From assembly GCA_013399895.1 (NCBI GenBank), contig VXBA01004865.1, positions 96,665-160,664 on the forward strand: a stretch of 64,000 nt of DNA. Direction: 5' to 3'. The notes below the pieces were generated by a model. That model was not told the origin of the DNA. It did not search any database and saw nothing but the letters and a program-made list of their open reading frames with translations. Both the position numbers and the translations under genes were made by a program. The DNA is from Serilophus lunatus (lineage: Eukaryota > Chordata > Aves > Passeriformes > Eurylaimidae). Positions 1 to 12,404 of the stretch are shown here, in pieces; positions within the stretch are counted from its first letter, which is position 1; every line of letters starts with the position of its first letter.

Positions 1-153
1 CAAGCAGCCCACAGCCTCTCAGGCTCACAGGCAGCTCAAGCCCCCGGATCAGTTACAGCAGCAGACGAGATGTCATCACACTGAGAGGCCAGGGCTTGCA
101 TCACAAGTGTCTTGCAACGAAGAAAGCCAAATTTTTACAGGAGAAGCACACAC

Positions 154-154
154 G

Positions 155-194
<40 letters not shown>
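154..194. repeat. (TC)n(AC)n compound microsatellite
   Basis: A run of about ten TC dinucleotides passes directly into about nine AC dinucleotides. Such compound dinucleotide repeats are common in vertebrate introns and often vary in length. Confidence 0.95.
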
Positions 195-589
195 GCCTCA
201 GTAATTAACTTAATAGGTTTCTTACAGAATGCCCCGTGAGTGATGCTCAACATATTCAAGTGTTGACAAGACGGCGCTGAACCCGACGCCTACACAACGG
301 GCAAACCAGGCTCGGAGCGCAGACACACCTTCATTGTCTGAAACTTGTAGTAAAACTCCAAACCCGCCCTTGTGAAATGGGGAGTTGAGCAGATGGGGCT
401 GAGTAACCCTTCAGCTGCCAGGACCCGGCACAGAGCCCGGCAGGACACATGTGAGGTGGCACTGGGTCATCCCCAAGAGTCAAAAATTAACTTATAAATT
501 TATTGAGCGAGGTAGAAATCACTGTGGATGCTTCCATATGTATTGGGGACATGTTATTGGAGGGGGTTTAGCCCACCAGGGTCATCACT

Positions 590-641
590 CAGGAGTTGGA
601 CTTGATCCTTTCAACTCGGGATATTCCATGATTCCATGATT
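590..641 (+). mobile_element. CR1 LINE 3' tail fragment
   Basis: The sequence reads GGAGTTGGACTTGATCC, then TTTCAACTCGGGATATTC, and ends in the repeated octamer-like ATTCCATG. This is the standard 3' end of avian CR1 retrotransposons in sense orientation. Only about 50 bp are recognisable, so the copy is strongly 5'-truncated or old. Confidence 0.7.
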
Positions 642-3600
642 TTCTTCTGAGCACTGAAATAAATTAGTTGCTTCTCACTTCTCCATAAAAATATTCACGC
701 CTTGGAAACTGGTTGTAAATCCAAGGGGGCTGAGCATGGTTTGTCCTCTGGATTTGCTCCAGTTCAGTATTTGGGCCACTTACAGGAAAAAAAGGGCTGA
801 GAATCCCTTGGCACTGCTGGACAGTCCCTCCCTGTGTCTCATCTATCCAGTTCCCAGAGGAGTCATTCCCTTCCCTCCTGCCTCAGGGAAGTACTTCCTA
901 TAAAAGACACAATTTTAGATAATCTATGCTGGTTGTTTTGGGTGGGCTCAGCCCCCAGTCTGAGGAAAGCAAAGCCATGCCAGTGCAGCAGTAAGCACCT
1001 TCCTGAAGAGCCAACAGCACCTCATGTCACTCAAAAAGAGAGGGAAAATAAACCTTCTGGAAGAGGGATTAATGGGAAAACCAGTTTGGATGGAGCTGTG
1101 TTGTAAGAGGCAGAAGAGATCCATCTCCCTCTGGCTCAGGGTGGGATCTTGAGTCAGGAAAATTGCTTAAGAAAGGGTGGTCGTCCATACAGGTTTCTCC
1201 AGGTTGGGAAACGTTCTCCCAGTGAATGGGACCCGCGTGGAGCAATCCCAATCCTTGGAGCTGTCATCGTTGTGCTGATGAGCTCCCAAACCCGTCGGGC
1301 TCCCCTGGTGACCCCTCTGCCTGTTCCATGCAGGATGGGGCTCTGCAGCTGCTCCCTCTCCCTGTCAGCTGGGGATCAGATCCAGTTGGATCAGGGGGGA
1401 ATGTCTGTCAGCAGGACTGGTGATGACGGAGCAGGCAATGGGATCATTCCATCGTCGCCGCATCCAACGAGTTTTAGAGAGAGGGAGGGCTGGGCCCCGG
1501 GTTTGGTGGCTCATTCCCTGTCTCCCTGCACACTGTGACCTCAGGGCAGGCACAGGACACAGCAGGGATGCAGGATCCATTGTTATTCCTGCTTTTAAGA
1601 GATGCAAAAGAATTACAAAGGTTTTGATCAGCAGAGCGGAAGGCACCAGAACCTGGTGCACAAACCTTTTTGGGAGTTTTTCTGCCGGGAGCACACAGAC
1701 CACATCCAAAGAGCGTGGATGCTACAGAGCTGGGCTGCAGACAGGCGAACCCACGGGGCTACGGTGCACGGGAATTAAGGATTTGGCTGGGAGTTAGCTT
1801 TGTATTGTCAGGGAATTAAAGGTTTACCTGAGCGTTGCAGACGGAGGCTTAAAGATTTTACAAACACATTAGATTTACAGCTCTCCCAAATTTCGACACC
1901 CTTAGGTTTACCCCGCCAGGGAGGATTTTGACCAGGTCTGGACAGTTCTCCTGACAAAACGTGTGCAGTGGGAAGGGTGGTGGGAACTGCAGCTCAGGCT
2001 TTACCTACAGCCACGTGGCATAGGAAATTAGCCCAAAAACCTGCAAAGAGCCTGTCTGGGCTCTCACAGAGGTGGAGCCAAGTGGGATCAGACCCTAAAG
2101 CGAGCCTTGTTCTGCTATGGAATGGAAAGCCATCGGTTCAGCATTCACTGGAGAAGGAGTCTTTGCACTGGGATCTCTTTTCTCTCCCCAAAATCCACAG
2201 TGACACCCTGGAAGGCTTGTGGGAGCTGCAGCATCCTTTCCATCAGCACCTCCCCCAGCCATGGGTGGTCCTTGAAGCACAGCACCAAGGTGAGACCCAG
2301 AGAGGGCTGCAAGGCAGCAATTCCTGCACATGCAACAGCACTTTCCCAAGAGTTCCAAAGGATGAATCCCAGCAGGGCACAAGGGAAACATTTCCCAAAC
2401 ACCCTCCAAAGGCAGGGCCACGCTGGCTGCCCGCTGCCATCAGGGAATGGCACAGCAATCACAGCCGGTTGCATGTGTGGTGCAAGGCTGAGGCGCAGGA
2501 GCTGTGCAATTCCCAGCCTGGGGCGAGCAGGCTCACCCACACACCGGGAATGGGAGCTCGAGGACGGGCCCCGATGGCAGGAGGATAAGGCTGCCCTTAC
2601 GTAAGGCCCGGGGTTGCGTGGAGGATCCGTGGCGGGAGCAGACTTGCTCTGGGCTGCTCCAGCCCGGATTGTGCCGACAGCCCCGGGATGGATCCGCTCC
2701 TGTCCTAACCCTCACCCATGGGGATGTGCGAGCCACGCACAGGACAGCCAGCGGGAAGGAAACCACAAACCTCACCCCCAACACCGCTGTTCCTCTGCCC
2801 ATGCCGGTGCTTCCCACTCTTTGGTACAGAGAGGTGCAGAATGGGTTGTTGTTCACGAGGGCGCTGCTGATTATTAATAATAACTCGGCTCCGTGGTGCT
2901 CCAGTTTCCCGAGCCTTGGCAGCGTTCCGCCAGGGCCGGTGATTTAGTGCAACTTAATTATTCCTGGCGTTTCATCACCTCTTGTTTTTGATGTCTGTGT
3001 CTCTGTCAGTGCCTCACCTTCGTGACTAAGAGAGCCGGGGAAACAAACTGGTAGAAATGGGAGAGAAAGGGGGAAAAACCCCAAGCTGCTGCTGTTTGGG
3101 GGCTGGGCAAGCTCAGGAAGGTGTTCCGTGGGGATTCTCCATGTGTTTCCCTCCATGGTATGGGATGTGCATGTGGATGCACGTGTGGGGAGCCCAGCCA
3201 TGGGGTGATGGGGGCTCTCACCCAAACCCACTCTTGATTCCAAGCTGTTGCTCCCAGCAGCAGAGTGAGCAGTATTCCCTGTCTGCTGCTTCCCAAAGGG
3301 AAAGGACAGCCTTGGACCTCATCTACCTCTGCAGTGGAGAGCAAATAGATGCCCTGGCTCTGGGAAGTGTTGGATGTGCTGGATTTGGCTCCCAAGCACC
3401 TGGGGGGCTGTCACATGGGGGCTAATAATAGGATTCCTGTGGCTCCCAGTCCTTCCCCACTACAGAGGTTTGGGGAACCATGAAGAGAGCTGGGAGCAGC
3501 TCCCAGGGTGCCTTGAATCCACTTTGCACCACTAAGGAGCACCAGGGAACATCAGGGATATGCAGAGGGTCATGGGAAGGATTCAGGGAACAAGTTGCTC

Positions 3601-4064
3601 CTGGGAAGGAGCATCCTGCAGGGGTGCAGTTGGATTGGGACGAGTGTTGCACAGCAGGGCCAGCACTGCCCAAAATCTGCTGGACTTCCCCAGTGTGTCG
3701 GAGCAGTGGGTGGGTGTCAGTAACCACATTTACAGATGTAAAAGCACCAGTTCAAGGTGTTCAGCACTAAACTGGTGGCAGTGCCAGGATCAAACACTTC
3801 CCATGTCCCATTCCCAGTCTTGCAGGATTACTGTGTCCACGTCCTGCTGGGAATACCCCTAACCCTGGAAAAGTGCTGCCATGAGAGACTGGAGGCCCAT
3901 GTCCCATCCTATGGAATGGCTCAGGCAGCTTGTCACCTGGGGCATTTCCACGTTCACCCAGGTATGGAAGCTTCACAATTCCAAAGGGAGAGGCAAGGGT
4001 TTGACAGCCAAGGGAAATGCAGCTGCTTTTCCCTGACTGTTTGGGAAGACACTTGCAGGATGTG

Positions 4065-4315
4065 GGGTGGGATACAAGGCTGGGATGCATTCCTGGGATG
4101 TGGGGATGGGATGCAGAGTTGGAATACAGGGATGCAGGGTTGGGATACAAGATTGGGATGTAGTGCTGGGATGCAGTACTGGGATACAGAGTTGGCACTG
4201 GGATGCAGCAGTGGGGTGCAGATTTGGGACATAGCACAGGGATGCAGGGCCAGGACACAGGGTTGGGATATGGCACTGGAATGCAGGCTGGGATGTTGCC
4301 TGGAATGTCACACTT
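4065..4315. repeat. Degenerate 12-13-bp minisatellite, GGGATGCAG core
   Basis: About 18 imperfect units of 12-13 bp with a GGGATGCAG or GGGATACAG core follow one another. The periodicity leaves several frames open, giving spurious repetitive peptides such as CIPALHP on the minus strand. No gene is implied. Confidence 0.8.
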
Positions 4316-4639
4316 TGGGGCACAGCAGGACAGCTCAGCAGGATGCCATCCAGAGCACAGGATGCTCCTGGAGCCGCCTGGGATCCGGCAGCACCTCCCC
4401 TGCAGAGCTGGGACCCCAAAGAGCGGCAGTGCCGGCCTGGCTCAGCATCCCTGGGAGTGCACCAGGAAAACCCAGGCTCCACTCCAGGCCACACAAAACT
4501 CTGTGAAGCGCCAGCAAACCGGAGGAGAAAGCCAGGAATTTTCATTAAAGGGGGAGAGAGGATGGAAAAAAAAAAAAAAAGCCTTCCCAGTATTTCCCTG
4601 TGTGTTTTTGGCCTGGTGCAGCCCTTCTGCTCACGGCTC

Positions 4640-5240
4640 TGTTTATCCATGACAGACAACTAATTAACATCGGAGCCTCTTGAAAGGTCTTTTCAGAGGT
4701 AATGTACTGACAGAGGATGTCAGTGAGGAGCAGTGATTTGTCTAAGCAGTGATCACATTGTTTCAGACTGAATGAGGTGAATATTAAACTGCTTTAAATG
4801 CACTCTTCATAAAGCACTAATTACATACTCCCGGGGGAGTACGGGCAAGGAATACTAAACAGCCGAAAAGTCAACAGAGTGCTTTTTATAGTATGTTGCT
4901 GGGTTCTGTGTTTTTCTGTCTTTCTTTCTCTCTCTCTCTCTCTTTTACAGTAAAATCACAGCACGCTGAAGAATACACATTTATAGCACAATGGTTCACA
5001 TCTAATTATATGGCAATCATTAGTTTTAACCTGGGTGTATTATATTTTCTTTGATATATCGTGCCCCCCGGCATCTCTTTGCACAGAACACTTCCAAAGG
5101 CATTTTCCCCTCCCTGGAAAAAAATGTGCTTTTTTTTTTCCCCTCCAGCATTAGCATTTGCTTATAATTTTTTTTCTTCCCCCTAAACAAAAATTTTTAA
5201 ATTGGCAGGAATAAAAGGGGTAAAGAGGGGAGGAGGAGAA
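4640..5240. promoter_or_regulatory. Candidate conserved non-coding element (A+T-rich)
   Basis: This stretch has no repeat signature and no coding frame, but it is rich in TAATTA, ATTAAA and CACTAATTAC-type motifs. It also has a short hairpin (TACTCCC-GG-GGGAGTA, near 4827-4842). It looks like a vertebrate conserved enhancer. That is inference from composition only; no alignment was made. Confidence 0.3.
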
Positions 5241-5677
5241 ATCCGTTTAATCAAAATAAGAACCTGTTCCCTCCCTCCTGGAATCGTGCACTTTATTATT
5301 ACCAAGGTAACTCCACTGGGGTTTTAAAGGGGAAGGGAAACACAGAATGGGCCAATAATGAATTCCTGCAGATCCTGCTGCACTCCTGGCCTGGCTCTGC
5401 TGGAATTCCTGATGGGGTGAACAACTACTCCATGAATTATTTATTTTTTTAATAGCACAACTTGGGGGGCGGGGGGAGGTTGAAGGAACCACAACCCAAA
5501 TCCTCCCCACACAGAAAACCTGGAGATCCTCTTAAGAAGAGGAAAAATAAAAGAGCCGCATGTGGCAAAGGCCCAGCATCCTCGAGAAACCTGCTGCTTC
5601 CTCCTGGGAAGCAAAGAGAACTCCGGGAAGAGAAGATGGGGACTGGGATGATGGGGACAGTGGTTGTTTGGCCACCT

Positions 5678-6345
5678 AAATGCACAGGGTACAGCTAAAA
5701 TGCACAAGGTCTGGCTCAAATGCTCTAGGTCTGGCTTAAATGCATAATGTGTGACTGAAATACAGAAGGAATGGCTCAAACACAAAGGATCTGCCTCAAA
5801 TAGCAGCTTTCCTGATTCACAGCAGCTTCCAGTGTCCAAAGGGGCTACAAGGAAGCCAAAGAGGGGCATTTCATCAGCAATTGTAGTGACAGGAGAAGGA
5901 GCAATGGGTTCAAACTGAAACAGTGGCAATTTAGGTGAGAAATAGGGAAGAAATTCCTGCCTGGGAGGGTGGGCAGGCCCTGGCACAGGGTGCCCAGAGA
6001 AGCTGTGGCTGCCCCATCCCTGGAAGTGCCCAAGGCCAGGTTGGAGCCACCTGGGACAGTGGGAGGTGTCCCTGCCCAGGGCAGGGGGTGGGAACTGGAT
6101 GAGCTTTAAGGTCCCTTCCATCCCAAACCATTCCAGGATTCCAATTGCACTGGATTGGTTCTATAAACGTGGGCTCTGACTCAAATGCACAGGGTGGGTT
6201 TCTTAAACATGGGGTTTGGTTCAAATGCACAGGATATGGCTCAAAGCCACACACAGTAGGATTTGCACACAGGTTGTGGTCCAAACACCTCAAGCAGGAC
6301 TTACATGTGTAAGTTACGGCTTCAAAACACATCGAGTACATTTAT
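5678..6345. repeat. 20-bp satellite array interrupted by CR1
   Basis: Units of exactly 20 bp (type AAATGCACAAGGTCTGGCTC) run from 5678 to about 5808. More diverged units of 18-22 bp resume at about 6160 and continue to about 6345. Between the two halves lies the CR1 copy at 5829-6142. The simplest reading is that the retrotransposon landed in, or next to the middle of, an existing tandem array. Confidence 0.7.
5829..6142 (+). mobile_element. CR1 LINE, 3' fragment, sense
   Basis: The sequence follows the avian CR1 3' consensus. It starts at CCAGTGTCCAAAGGGGCTAC, continues through the GGGTTCAAACTGAAA and GAAGAAATTCCTGCCTGGGAG segments, then the CAGAGAAGCTGTGGCTGCC segment and GGGAGGTGTCCCTGCCC, and ends at AAGGTCCCTTCCATCCCAAA. 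There is no ORF left. It is a 5'-truncated, inactive copy. Confidence 0.9.
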
Positions 6346-6699
6346 ACATGAAACTTTAGGCTCAGAGACACAAAGTACTGCTCAGTCAACCTCCTGTCCA
6401 AGCCCAGGGCTCCATCCCAGCCGTGGGATCATTCCCCTGCCATCCCAGTGGTGCAGTTCCTTCTGCCACAGACACCCTGTCACCCTCTATCCCAGGACAC
6501 CTCACCACCCTGCCCAAGCCAAACCCAGCACACAAGGCCACGGATGCTTTGCCCATGCCCAAAACAGCCCATCCCTGGGATCAGGCATCACTCCATATGG
6601 CACAAGGTGCCCACAGGAGCCTTGCACAGAGCTGGTGCTGTTTGGGCCCTTCCTTCGAGGTGCAAACTTCCTTGGAAAGGAAGAGTCATGCAGCCTTTA

Positions 6700-7010
6700 G
6701 ATTTTTTTTTTCCCTTTAAAGAACATGAAAGAATCTGATAATTACTTCTATCTACCACCCAACTGTACTAATTACCAACCTATTTCTTCACAGTATGACA
6801 GACACAGGCTCTCCAAAACACATAGAGATAAATTAGCACTAATTGGTTTTCCTCTGGCTGTTTGAATTAGTATTTAAAGCTCCAATTACAAAGCAGAATA
6901 ATTACTATTAATGTCCTGTCGCAGTACAAAAGGCAGATATCTCGAGAACGAGTCCAGGTGTATTATTACACTGATTACAGAATATTTAACCTGGCTCGTT
7001 AAGACAAAGA
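6700..7010. promoter_or_regulatory. Candidate conserved non-coding element
   Basis: An A+T-rich, non-repetitive block with several homeodomain-type cores (CTAATTACC, TTAGCACTAATTGG, GAATTAGTATTTAAAGC). No exon is apparent. The enhancer reading is inference from motif density. Confidence 0.25.
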
Positions 7011-8482
7011 CACGGGGAAACTTTAAAAAGAGGGGGAAAAAAGGAAGGGAAAAGAAAACGCAGATGGTGGCAGGTCCCTGCAGGGGATGGAGAGGGGGGG
7101 TCTTTGAAACCTGGGATGAGAGAGGTATGAGGGAGAAGGAGAGAGGGAGAAGGAGCAGAGAATGAAAAGAGAAGGGATGAGAAAAGAGCAATTTTGTCAG
7201 AAACTGAAGGAGATACAGAGGGGATGAGGGGGATACAAGTGCTGTCCTCCCTCACAGAGACACATCCCTGGAAAGAGACTTTACCCTGGGGACCAAACCC
7301 AGTTGCCTTCTCCCCTGGGATGCTCTGGAGTTGGACCTGTACCATGGGATAAAGGGCTCCTGCAGTCTCCTGGATGGAGGTGGGAAGAGACAGAGGCAGG
7401 ACCATTCCCAGCAGCTGCTCATCCTTGGCACTCTGGTGATCCTGAGTGGGAGGGTGAGGCAGAATCGGGATGGAACATTCCTGTCCCAAATGCCCAGCAC
7501 CGATCTTTGGCCTGCTGTCCTCCCCAGTGGGCTCTCCAAATCCTTGCTGATCTGGTGTGTGAATCCAGCTGGGAACATACAGGCCTATCCCTTATCTTCC
7601 CAGGAAATTAAGTGAAGGCCTGGCCATGCCACACACTGTGGGGTCAGTGCCATGCTCTGCCATGGCACCAGATGTTTCCCTGGCACAGGGAAGGACACAG
7701 GGTGCCTCAGCCACCAGCTCCATCCATCCCTTGGAAAGCTGAACTGTAGGTTCCTCTGGGCTGGGTCCTCCAGGAGGAACCACCTCTGCCCACCCACTGC
7801 TCACCTTGCAGGCAGAGCTTCAGCTCCCACATCCCATCAGCTCCATGGCAGCACTTGATTGCACAGGGTCACATCCCACATCGGCCAGGGCAGCGTGGGG
7901 ACACGAGGGGCAGCCACTCTGGGGGCTGAACACTGTTTTTGCCATCTGAGAGTTTCCAGGGCTGGCAAAAGTGGGGGGATTGCACTCCCTTCTTCCAGCT
8001 CCCACCCTGGGCACACTCCTGGAATGCTGAGATGTACTTTGCCCGGAGTTTCATCACTCGGGCAGCGGCTGGGAAGGTGCGGGTGGACAGACCAGCAGTG
8101 CCCTCTGCTGCCCCTGGTCCCCTGCCACCAGCCTGGCACTGCCCTGAGGTCCCCACTGTCCCCAGGGTGGGCGAGGGGCTCATTTTTGCAGCCACACGGG
8201 GCTGCTCCGGGCAGGGCTGCACTCAGCAGGGGATTGGAATGGGAATCTTCTCCAGCACGACCTGTCGGGCAGGCGCTGCCCGGCCCCGCTCCCACAGCAT
8301 TGCCATCCCTGAGAGGGCACCCCGGGAGTGAGGGGCAGCATCCTCCTGCGGTCAGGGGGGCCTGTGGGTGTGCGGAAAAGGGGGGAGGACGGGGAGGGAT
8401 TTCTTTTTAAGAGCGAAGGTGGGTGGCGTGCGGGGATGCCAGCTGGCGATGGGCTCTATTTCTACTGACAAGGCTTTACCCT

Positions 8483-8650
8483 GTAGGTGTGAGGAATTCC
8501 AATTAAATATTCAGCCTATTTGTCTGTGTGTGGGAGAGGGTTTGCTGTGCAGGAGGAAAGCCTCACATTCAGCTCCGGAGCGAACCATTAAGAGAGAAAT
8601 TAGCTCAGTTCATCAAGGGAAGCCAGCGGAGGGTTTTCCTCGCTCTCCTA
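8483..8650 (+). repeat. Diverged duplicate element, copy A
   Basis: It begins TAGGTGTGAGGAATTCCAAT and ends near GAGGGTTTTCCTC. The same order of motifs recurs at 10548-10710: TAGGTGTGAGGAA, TCCAATTAA, CTGTGTG, TTTGCTGTGCAGGAGG-type, AAGCCTC and AGGGTTTTCCT. Similarity may continue weakly for another 100 bp. I do not recognise it as a known transposon family. It may be an old local duplication. Confidence 0.65.
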
Positions 8651-10547
8651 CCTTGTTCCATCCCTCGCTCAGAACCAGCAGGGAATAAACCCATTGCATT
8701 TGGCAGGGGAGCGGCGAGGCGGCCGCTGCGCCTCTACCGAGAGGCAGAAGCAGATCCCAGCCCGGGAAAAGTAATTTTTCCCAATGCCAGAGGGATGCAA
8801 TCCCAGCCCAACCCATCCCATCTCTTCCCCAGAGGCTGCCGAGGGAGATCGATGCGTCGGGCGAGGGGTCGGAGCGGTGCAGGCTTAATTGCTCTCGCAT
8901 TTACCGGCCACTTCTTTTTCGAGTCATTTACAACACACTAATTAATCATCAGGAACCGAAAGCTCTCGCTTGCAGATGATCTTTTTAAGGTGGCTGTGCC
9001 CCGTGAGAGTCGATGCTCTATTGATGAGCGGCCCTGTAGCCGGGGCGGCGGCAGGCGGGATCGATGGGGTGCAACGATCGTCCCTTCGCATCCTCGCGGA
9101 TGTGGGGTCGGGCTCGAAGCTACAGAGACGTCCCAGCACTGGGATTACAAACCCCCGGGAGTACAGCCAGACTATCAGCTGGGGGAGAGACTGGGGTGAA
9201 AACTGGGGCGAGGGCAGGATGGAGGAGGATGGAGCTGGATCCTGCACTGGGGGAATATAGGGAAGAACTGTGCTTCCAGAAGAAAAAAAAAAAAAAGCCA
9301 CCATCAAGTTTTTTACCATTTTCTGGAGCTTGACGTGTTTTTGCCCTTTTGAAATAACTTTCCATCTCAGAACACCCAAATTTTAAATAGAACCTAAAGT
9401 GACGACAATAAAAAAAATATGACTTTTTCATGAAACCACAAACGATATCCTGTTTTCCTCCTCTGTTTTGGGGAAGAGAAGTTCTTCCTGAGAGGAATGA
9501 AGCCATAATTTCCCTCTTCTGAGGGAAGGCAAACCTCAGGCTCCCCCAGGGAATGGGCACTGTCAGGGATTCGGGTCCTGGGACCCATTCACTGCATTTT
9601 AAAAAAGAAACATCTGAAAGCTGAGCCCATTCATCTTTCAGAGGAAGAGGAAGTTGATGTGGTGCCGTGAGAGGGGGGACACAGAAATCCTCATTTATGG
9701 GGGTCTCATCATCTTCTTGGCTGATCAAACCAGACCACAGTGCTTGGCCTCACACGGAGGAGAAACTCGTTTTAATAGGCTTTAAATCCTCACTAGAAAT
9801 TTCGGACAGGAAAATGAATTGTTTGGTCAAACTCCAGCCCTGCCGCCTCCGGGTGAATTAACCCAGACGCGGCAGCCGCTGTGAGGGACAAGCCCTCCCG
9901 CTCCTGTGACTGACTTCCCACCCCTGGGACAGCCCTCCTACCCCTGGGACAGCCTTCCCACCCCGGGGACACCATCAGCGGTGACTTTCCAAAAGTAATC
10001 AAGGAGGAAAACCCTCCGTGTGGGGCCAAGCACTTCCCATACGCAGGATACAAGGGATGAACTTCCCTACCCTCATTTCATAATGCAGGAATGAGTTTTC
10101 TTACCCTCCCGCCCCAGCTCCGTTCACAAGACGCAGGGATGAGCTTCCCTACCCCTTCCCATACAAGGGATGTAGAAATGAGCTTTCCTACCCCTTCTAT
10201 ACACAGGATGAAAGAGCCTTATGGAGTTTCTCATCGACCCCAAACCTCCTCCTGCTCCGCTGTCAACATTACGGGGCAGAGAACACCTTTTTGAGGCCGA
10301 GCATCCCACCGAGGAGCAGAACTCCCCAGAGGACCAACCTCGCATCCTTCCCATCCCGGGGGAGCATCCCGGCAGCGTCAACAGCTTTGGCGCTGGGACT
10401 GCTACATATAATACATACATACACTTTTTTCTTCTCTTTCCCTTTCTTTTAAAACCCAAATCCAAAAACTCCATAGCAACCCGCAGCTCCCAGGGTCTGA
10501 CTCCAGCGCTTTGCTCGCACTGTCACTTCGTTTCAGGCTACACCCGG

Positions 10548-10710
10548 GTAGGTGTGAGGAACTCCAATTAAGCATTCCGCTGGCTCCCTGTGTGGGGGGA
10601 CAGGCTCTGCTGTGGAGGAGGGAAGCCTCGGCGGTGACTAATCGCTCAGACACCGGGTGTCTGTGGCACCAGGGGAGGGCAGGGAGAGGGTTTTCCTTCA
10701 CCGTGCAGCT
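10548..10710 (+). repeat. Diverged duplicate element, copy B
   Basis: It begins TAGGTGTGAGGAACTCCAAT and ends near GAGGGTTTTCCTTCACC, aligned by eye with copy A at 8483-8650 in the same orientation. The intervening 1.9 kb does not repeat. No target-site duplication or terminal repeat was obvious at either end. Confidence 0.65.
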
Positions 10711-11329
10711 GCCTCTGCATTCCCTTTTCGGGAGATATTGCGGCTCCCCGCCGGGCTCGGGGGCTCCCAGGCGGAAGCTGGAAGGATCCCAAGCATCTTC
10801 CCGGCGTGGCTGGGGCTCCGCGGCGATGCTGCTGCAGATCTCGCTGCCGCAGCTCTGTGTCTCTGCTGCTCCCTCTCACACAGCCCCAGGCTCAGTTTTT
10901 TTCACAGGAAACCCAGATTCCTGAGTTTCTGAGGTGCCTCGTGCATCCTCTGGTCTCGGAGGAGCGGTCGCTGCTTCCGCCGTGCACGTGCTCTTGTGAC
11001 CTTTGGATGAGCGTCTCTAAATTTAGGCGAGCACCATTAAACTTGGATGCCAAGCCCCAAAATGAGTATATGGCCCTTGCTTAAGCTCCCACGGGGAGCA
11101 GAGCGGAGGATCTCACCCTCGGCCGCGAGCCCAGCCCTGGCAGGGACGTTCCAAGACTGGCCACCACAGGACCAGCAGCACCAGCCCCACTGCGAAGCAG
11201 CACCTCCCGCGCCTTCCCATTCCCTATGGAAACAGCTCGGCTCCACGCACGCACCGGGATGAGGGTGATGCCCAGCGCACCCCAAAACTGCCCCTTCAGA
11301 CAGAGCAAGGGCATTTTCCTGGTGCAGCG

Positions 11330-11695
11330 CTGCCCGAGGCTCCAACTGCTGGGGGGCGGTGACCGAGGACGGGGGATGCGGGTGGTGGTCGCAGCCTGGG
11401 GACGATGCCCCACTCCCGCAGGGACACCCAGCCATCTCCCCAGCCTTTGTAAGCAGCTGTATGAGCCAGGGCAAGGGGCGGCAGCGGGAGCAGCCCAGCC
11501 GGCGGTTCGCCCCCGCTCCCCGGGGAGGAGGGGAGGGGGCCGGCGGCCGCCCCCCGCCACCGCCGTGGGCAGCGGCAGGATGTGCTGTCCCTCCCCTGCA
11601 CTTCCCAGCGAGCACTTTACATAACTTCTGCTGCTTAGTCACAGCTTCGGCTCTTTTTTTTTTTTTTTCCCTTTTTTTTTTTTTTTTTTTTTTTT
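11330..11695. other. GC-rich patch ending in long T tract
   Basis: From about 11330 to 11600 the sequence is CpG- and G-rich, with a purine run at about 11522-11539 and a GGCGGCCGCC-type segment. From 11653 it becomes almost pure T, broken by CCC, up to 11695. No splice-supported exon was found. It could be an intronic CpG patch or an old promoter; the T tract explains the lysine-rich spurious ORF on the other strand. Confidence 0.5.
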
Positions 11696-12359
11696 GGAGC
11701 GATTTTCTCAGCCGCATCAGAGCGCGAGTCATTTCGGCAAAGGGAAGTCCCTTCCTTTCTTCCGTTCCCTTGGTAACTGCACAAATTTGCTCTTCAAATG
11801 ATTCATGACCGGGGTGCTGTAGGAGTTCCCTCCTCCAACACAAATCGCTCCCACACAACCACACATGCCCGATTAATCATTGATTGGTGTCTCTTCCACA
11901 AGGTAGACCCAGAGAGTGCACGGAGCCATTGCTCTCCTCGGTGCTGTGGGATCCTGGATACTCGTGGAGTCCCCCTGGATGCTCACGAGGGTCCCAAATG
12001 CTCACAGGGGTCCCAAATGCTCACATTGGACACAGACAAGAGTTTGCAAGAAATCCTATCCCTGGACACGTTGTATAGACTATATATGAAGTGTTCCCAT
12101 GATGACAGGACACAACAGTGAAGGGAGTTTAGTGCTCTCCATGGAGCCAGAGATGGAATGGGAGCTCGGCGCTGGCTGATGGTGATGGATAAAGCTTCCT
12201 TAAATTCTCAGTTGCATCAGCATAACTTTGTTCTTGATCTAACTTTTGTTTTCTCGTGCAAACTGCCACAGGTAAAACACACAGAAGGAAACCTGGAGTG
12301 CCAAAGGGTCATCCCCTGCCATGGACAGGCCAGAGGGACAGAGCTCAGCACCAGAAAAA

Positions 12360-12404
12360 AAGCCAGAAAAGAGCCAGAAAAGAGCCAGAAAAGAGCCAGA
12401 AAAG
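12360..12404. repeat. 11-bp tandem repeat, four copies
   Basis: AGCCAGAAAAG is repeated four times head to tail with almost no divergence, which suggests recent slippage. Confidence 0.9.

Noticed and set aside
1968..2588. 206-residue plus-strand ORF
   Set aside because: Composition is random, both strands are open over the same interval, and no domain or splice context was seen.
3006..3060. Minus-strand HFYQFV resembling the PEBP H-R-Y-x-F motif
   Set aside because: No splice sites, no surrounding PEBP similarity, and the upstream PSPP/G-x-H context is absent.
11037..11864. 275-residue minus-strand ORF
   Set aside because: Its lysine run comes from the T tract at 11653-11695, and the rest is GC-rich sequence with random composition.
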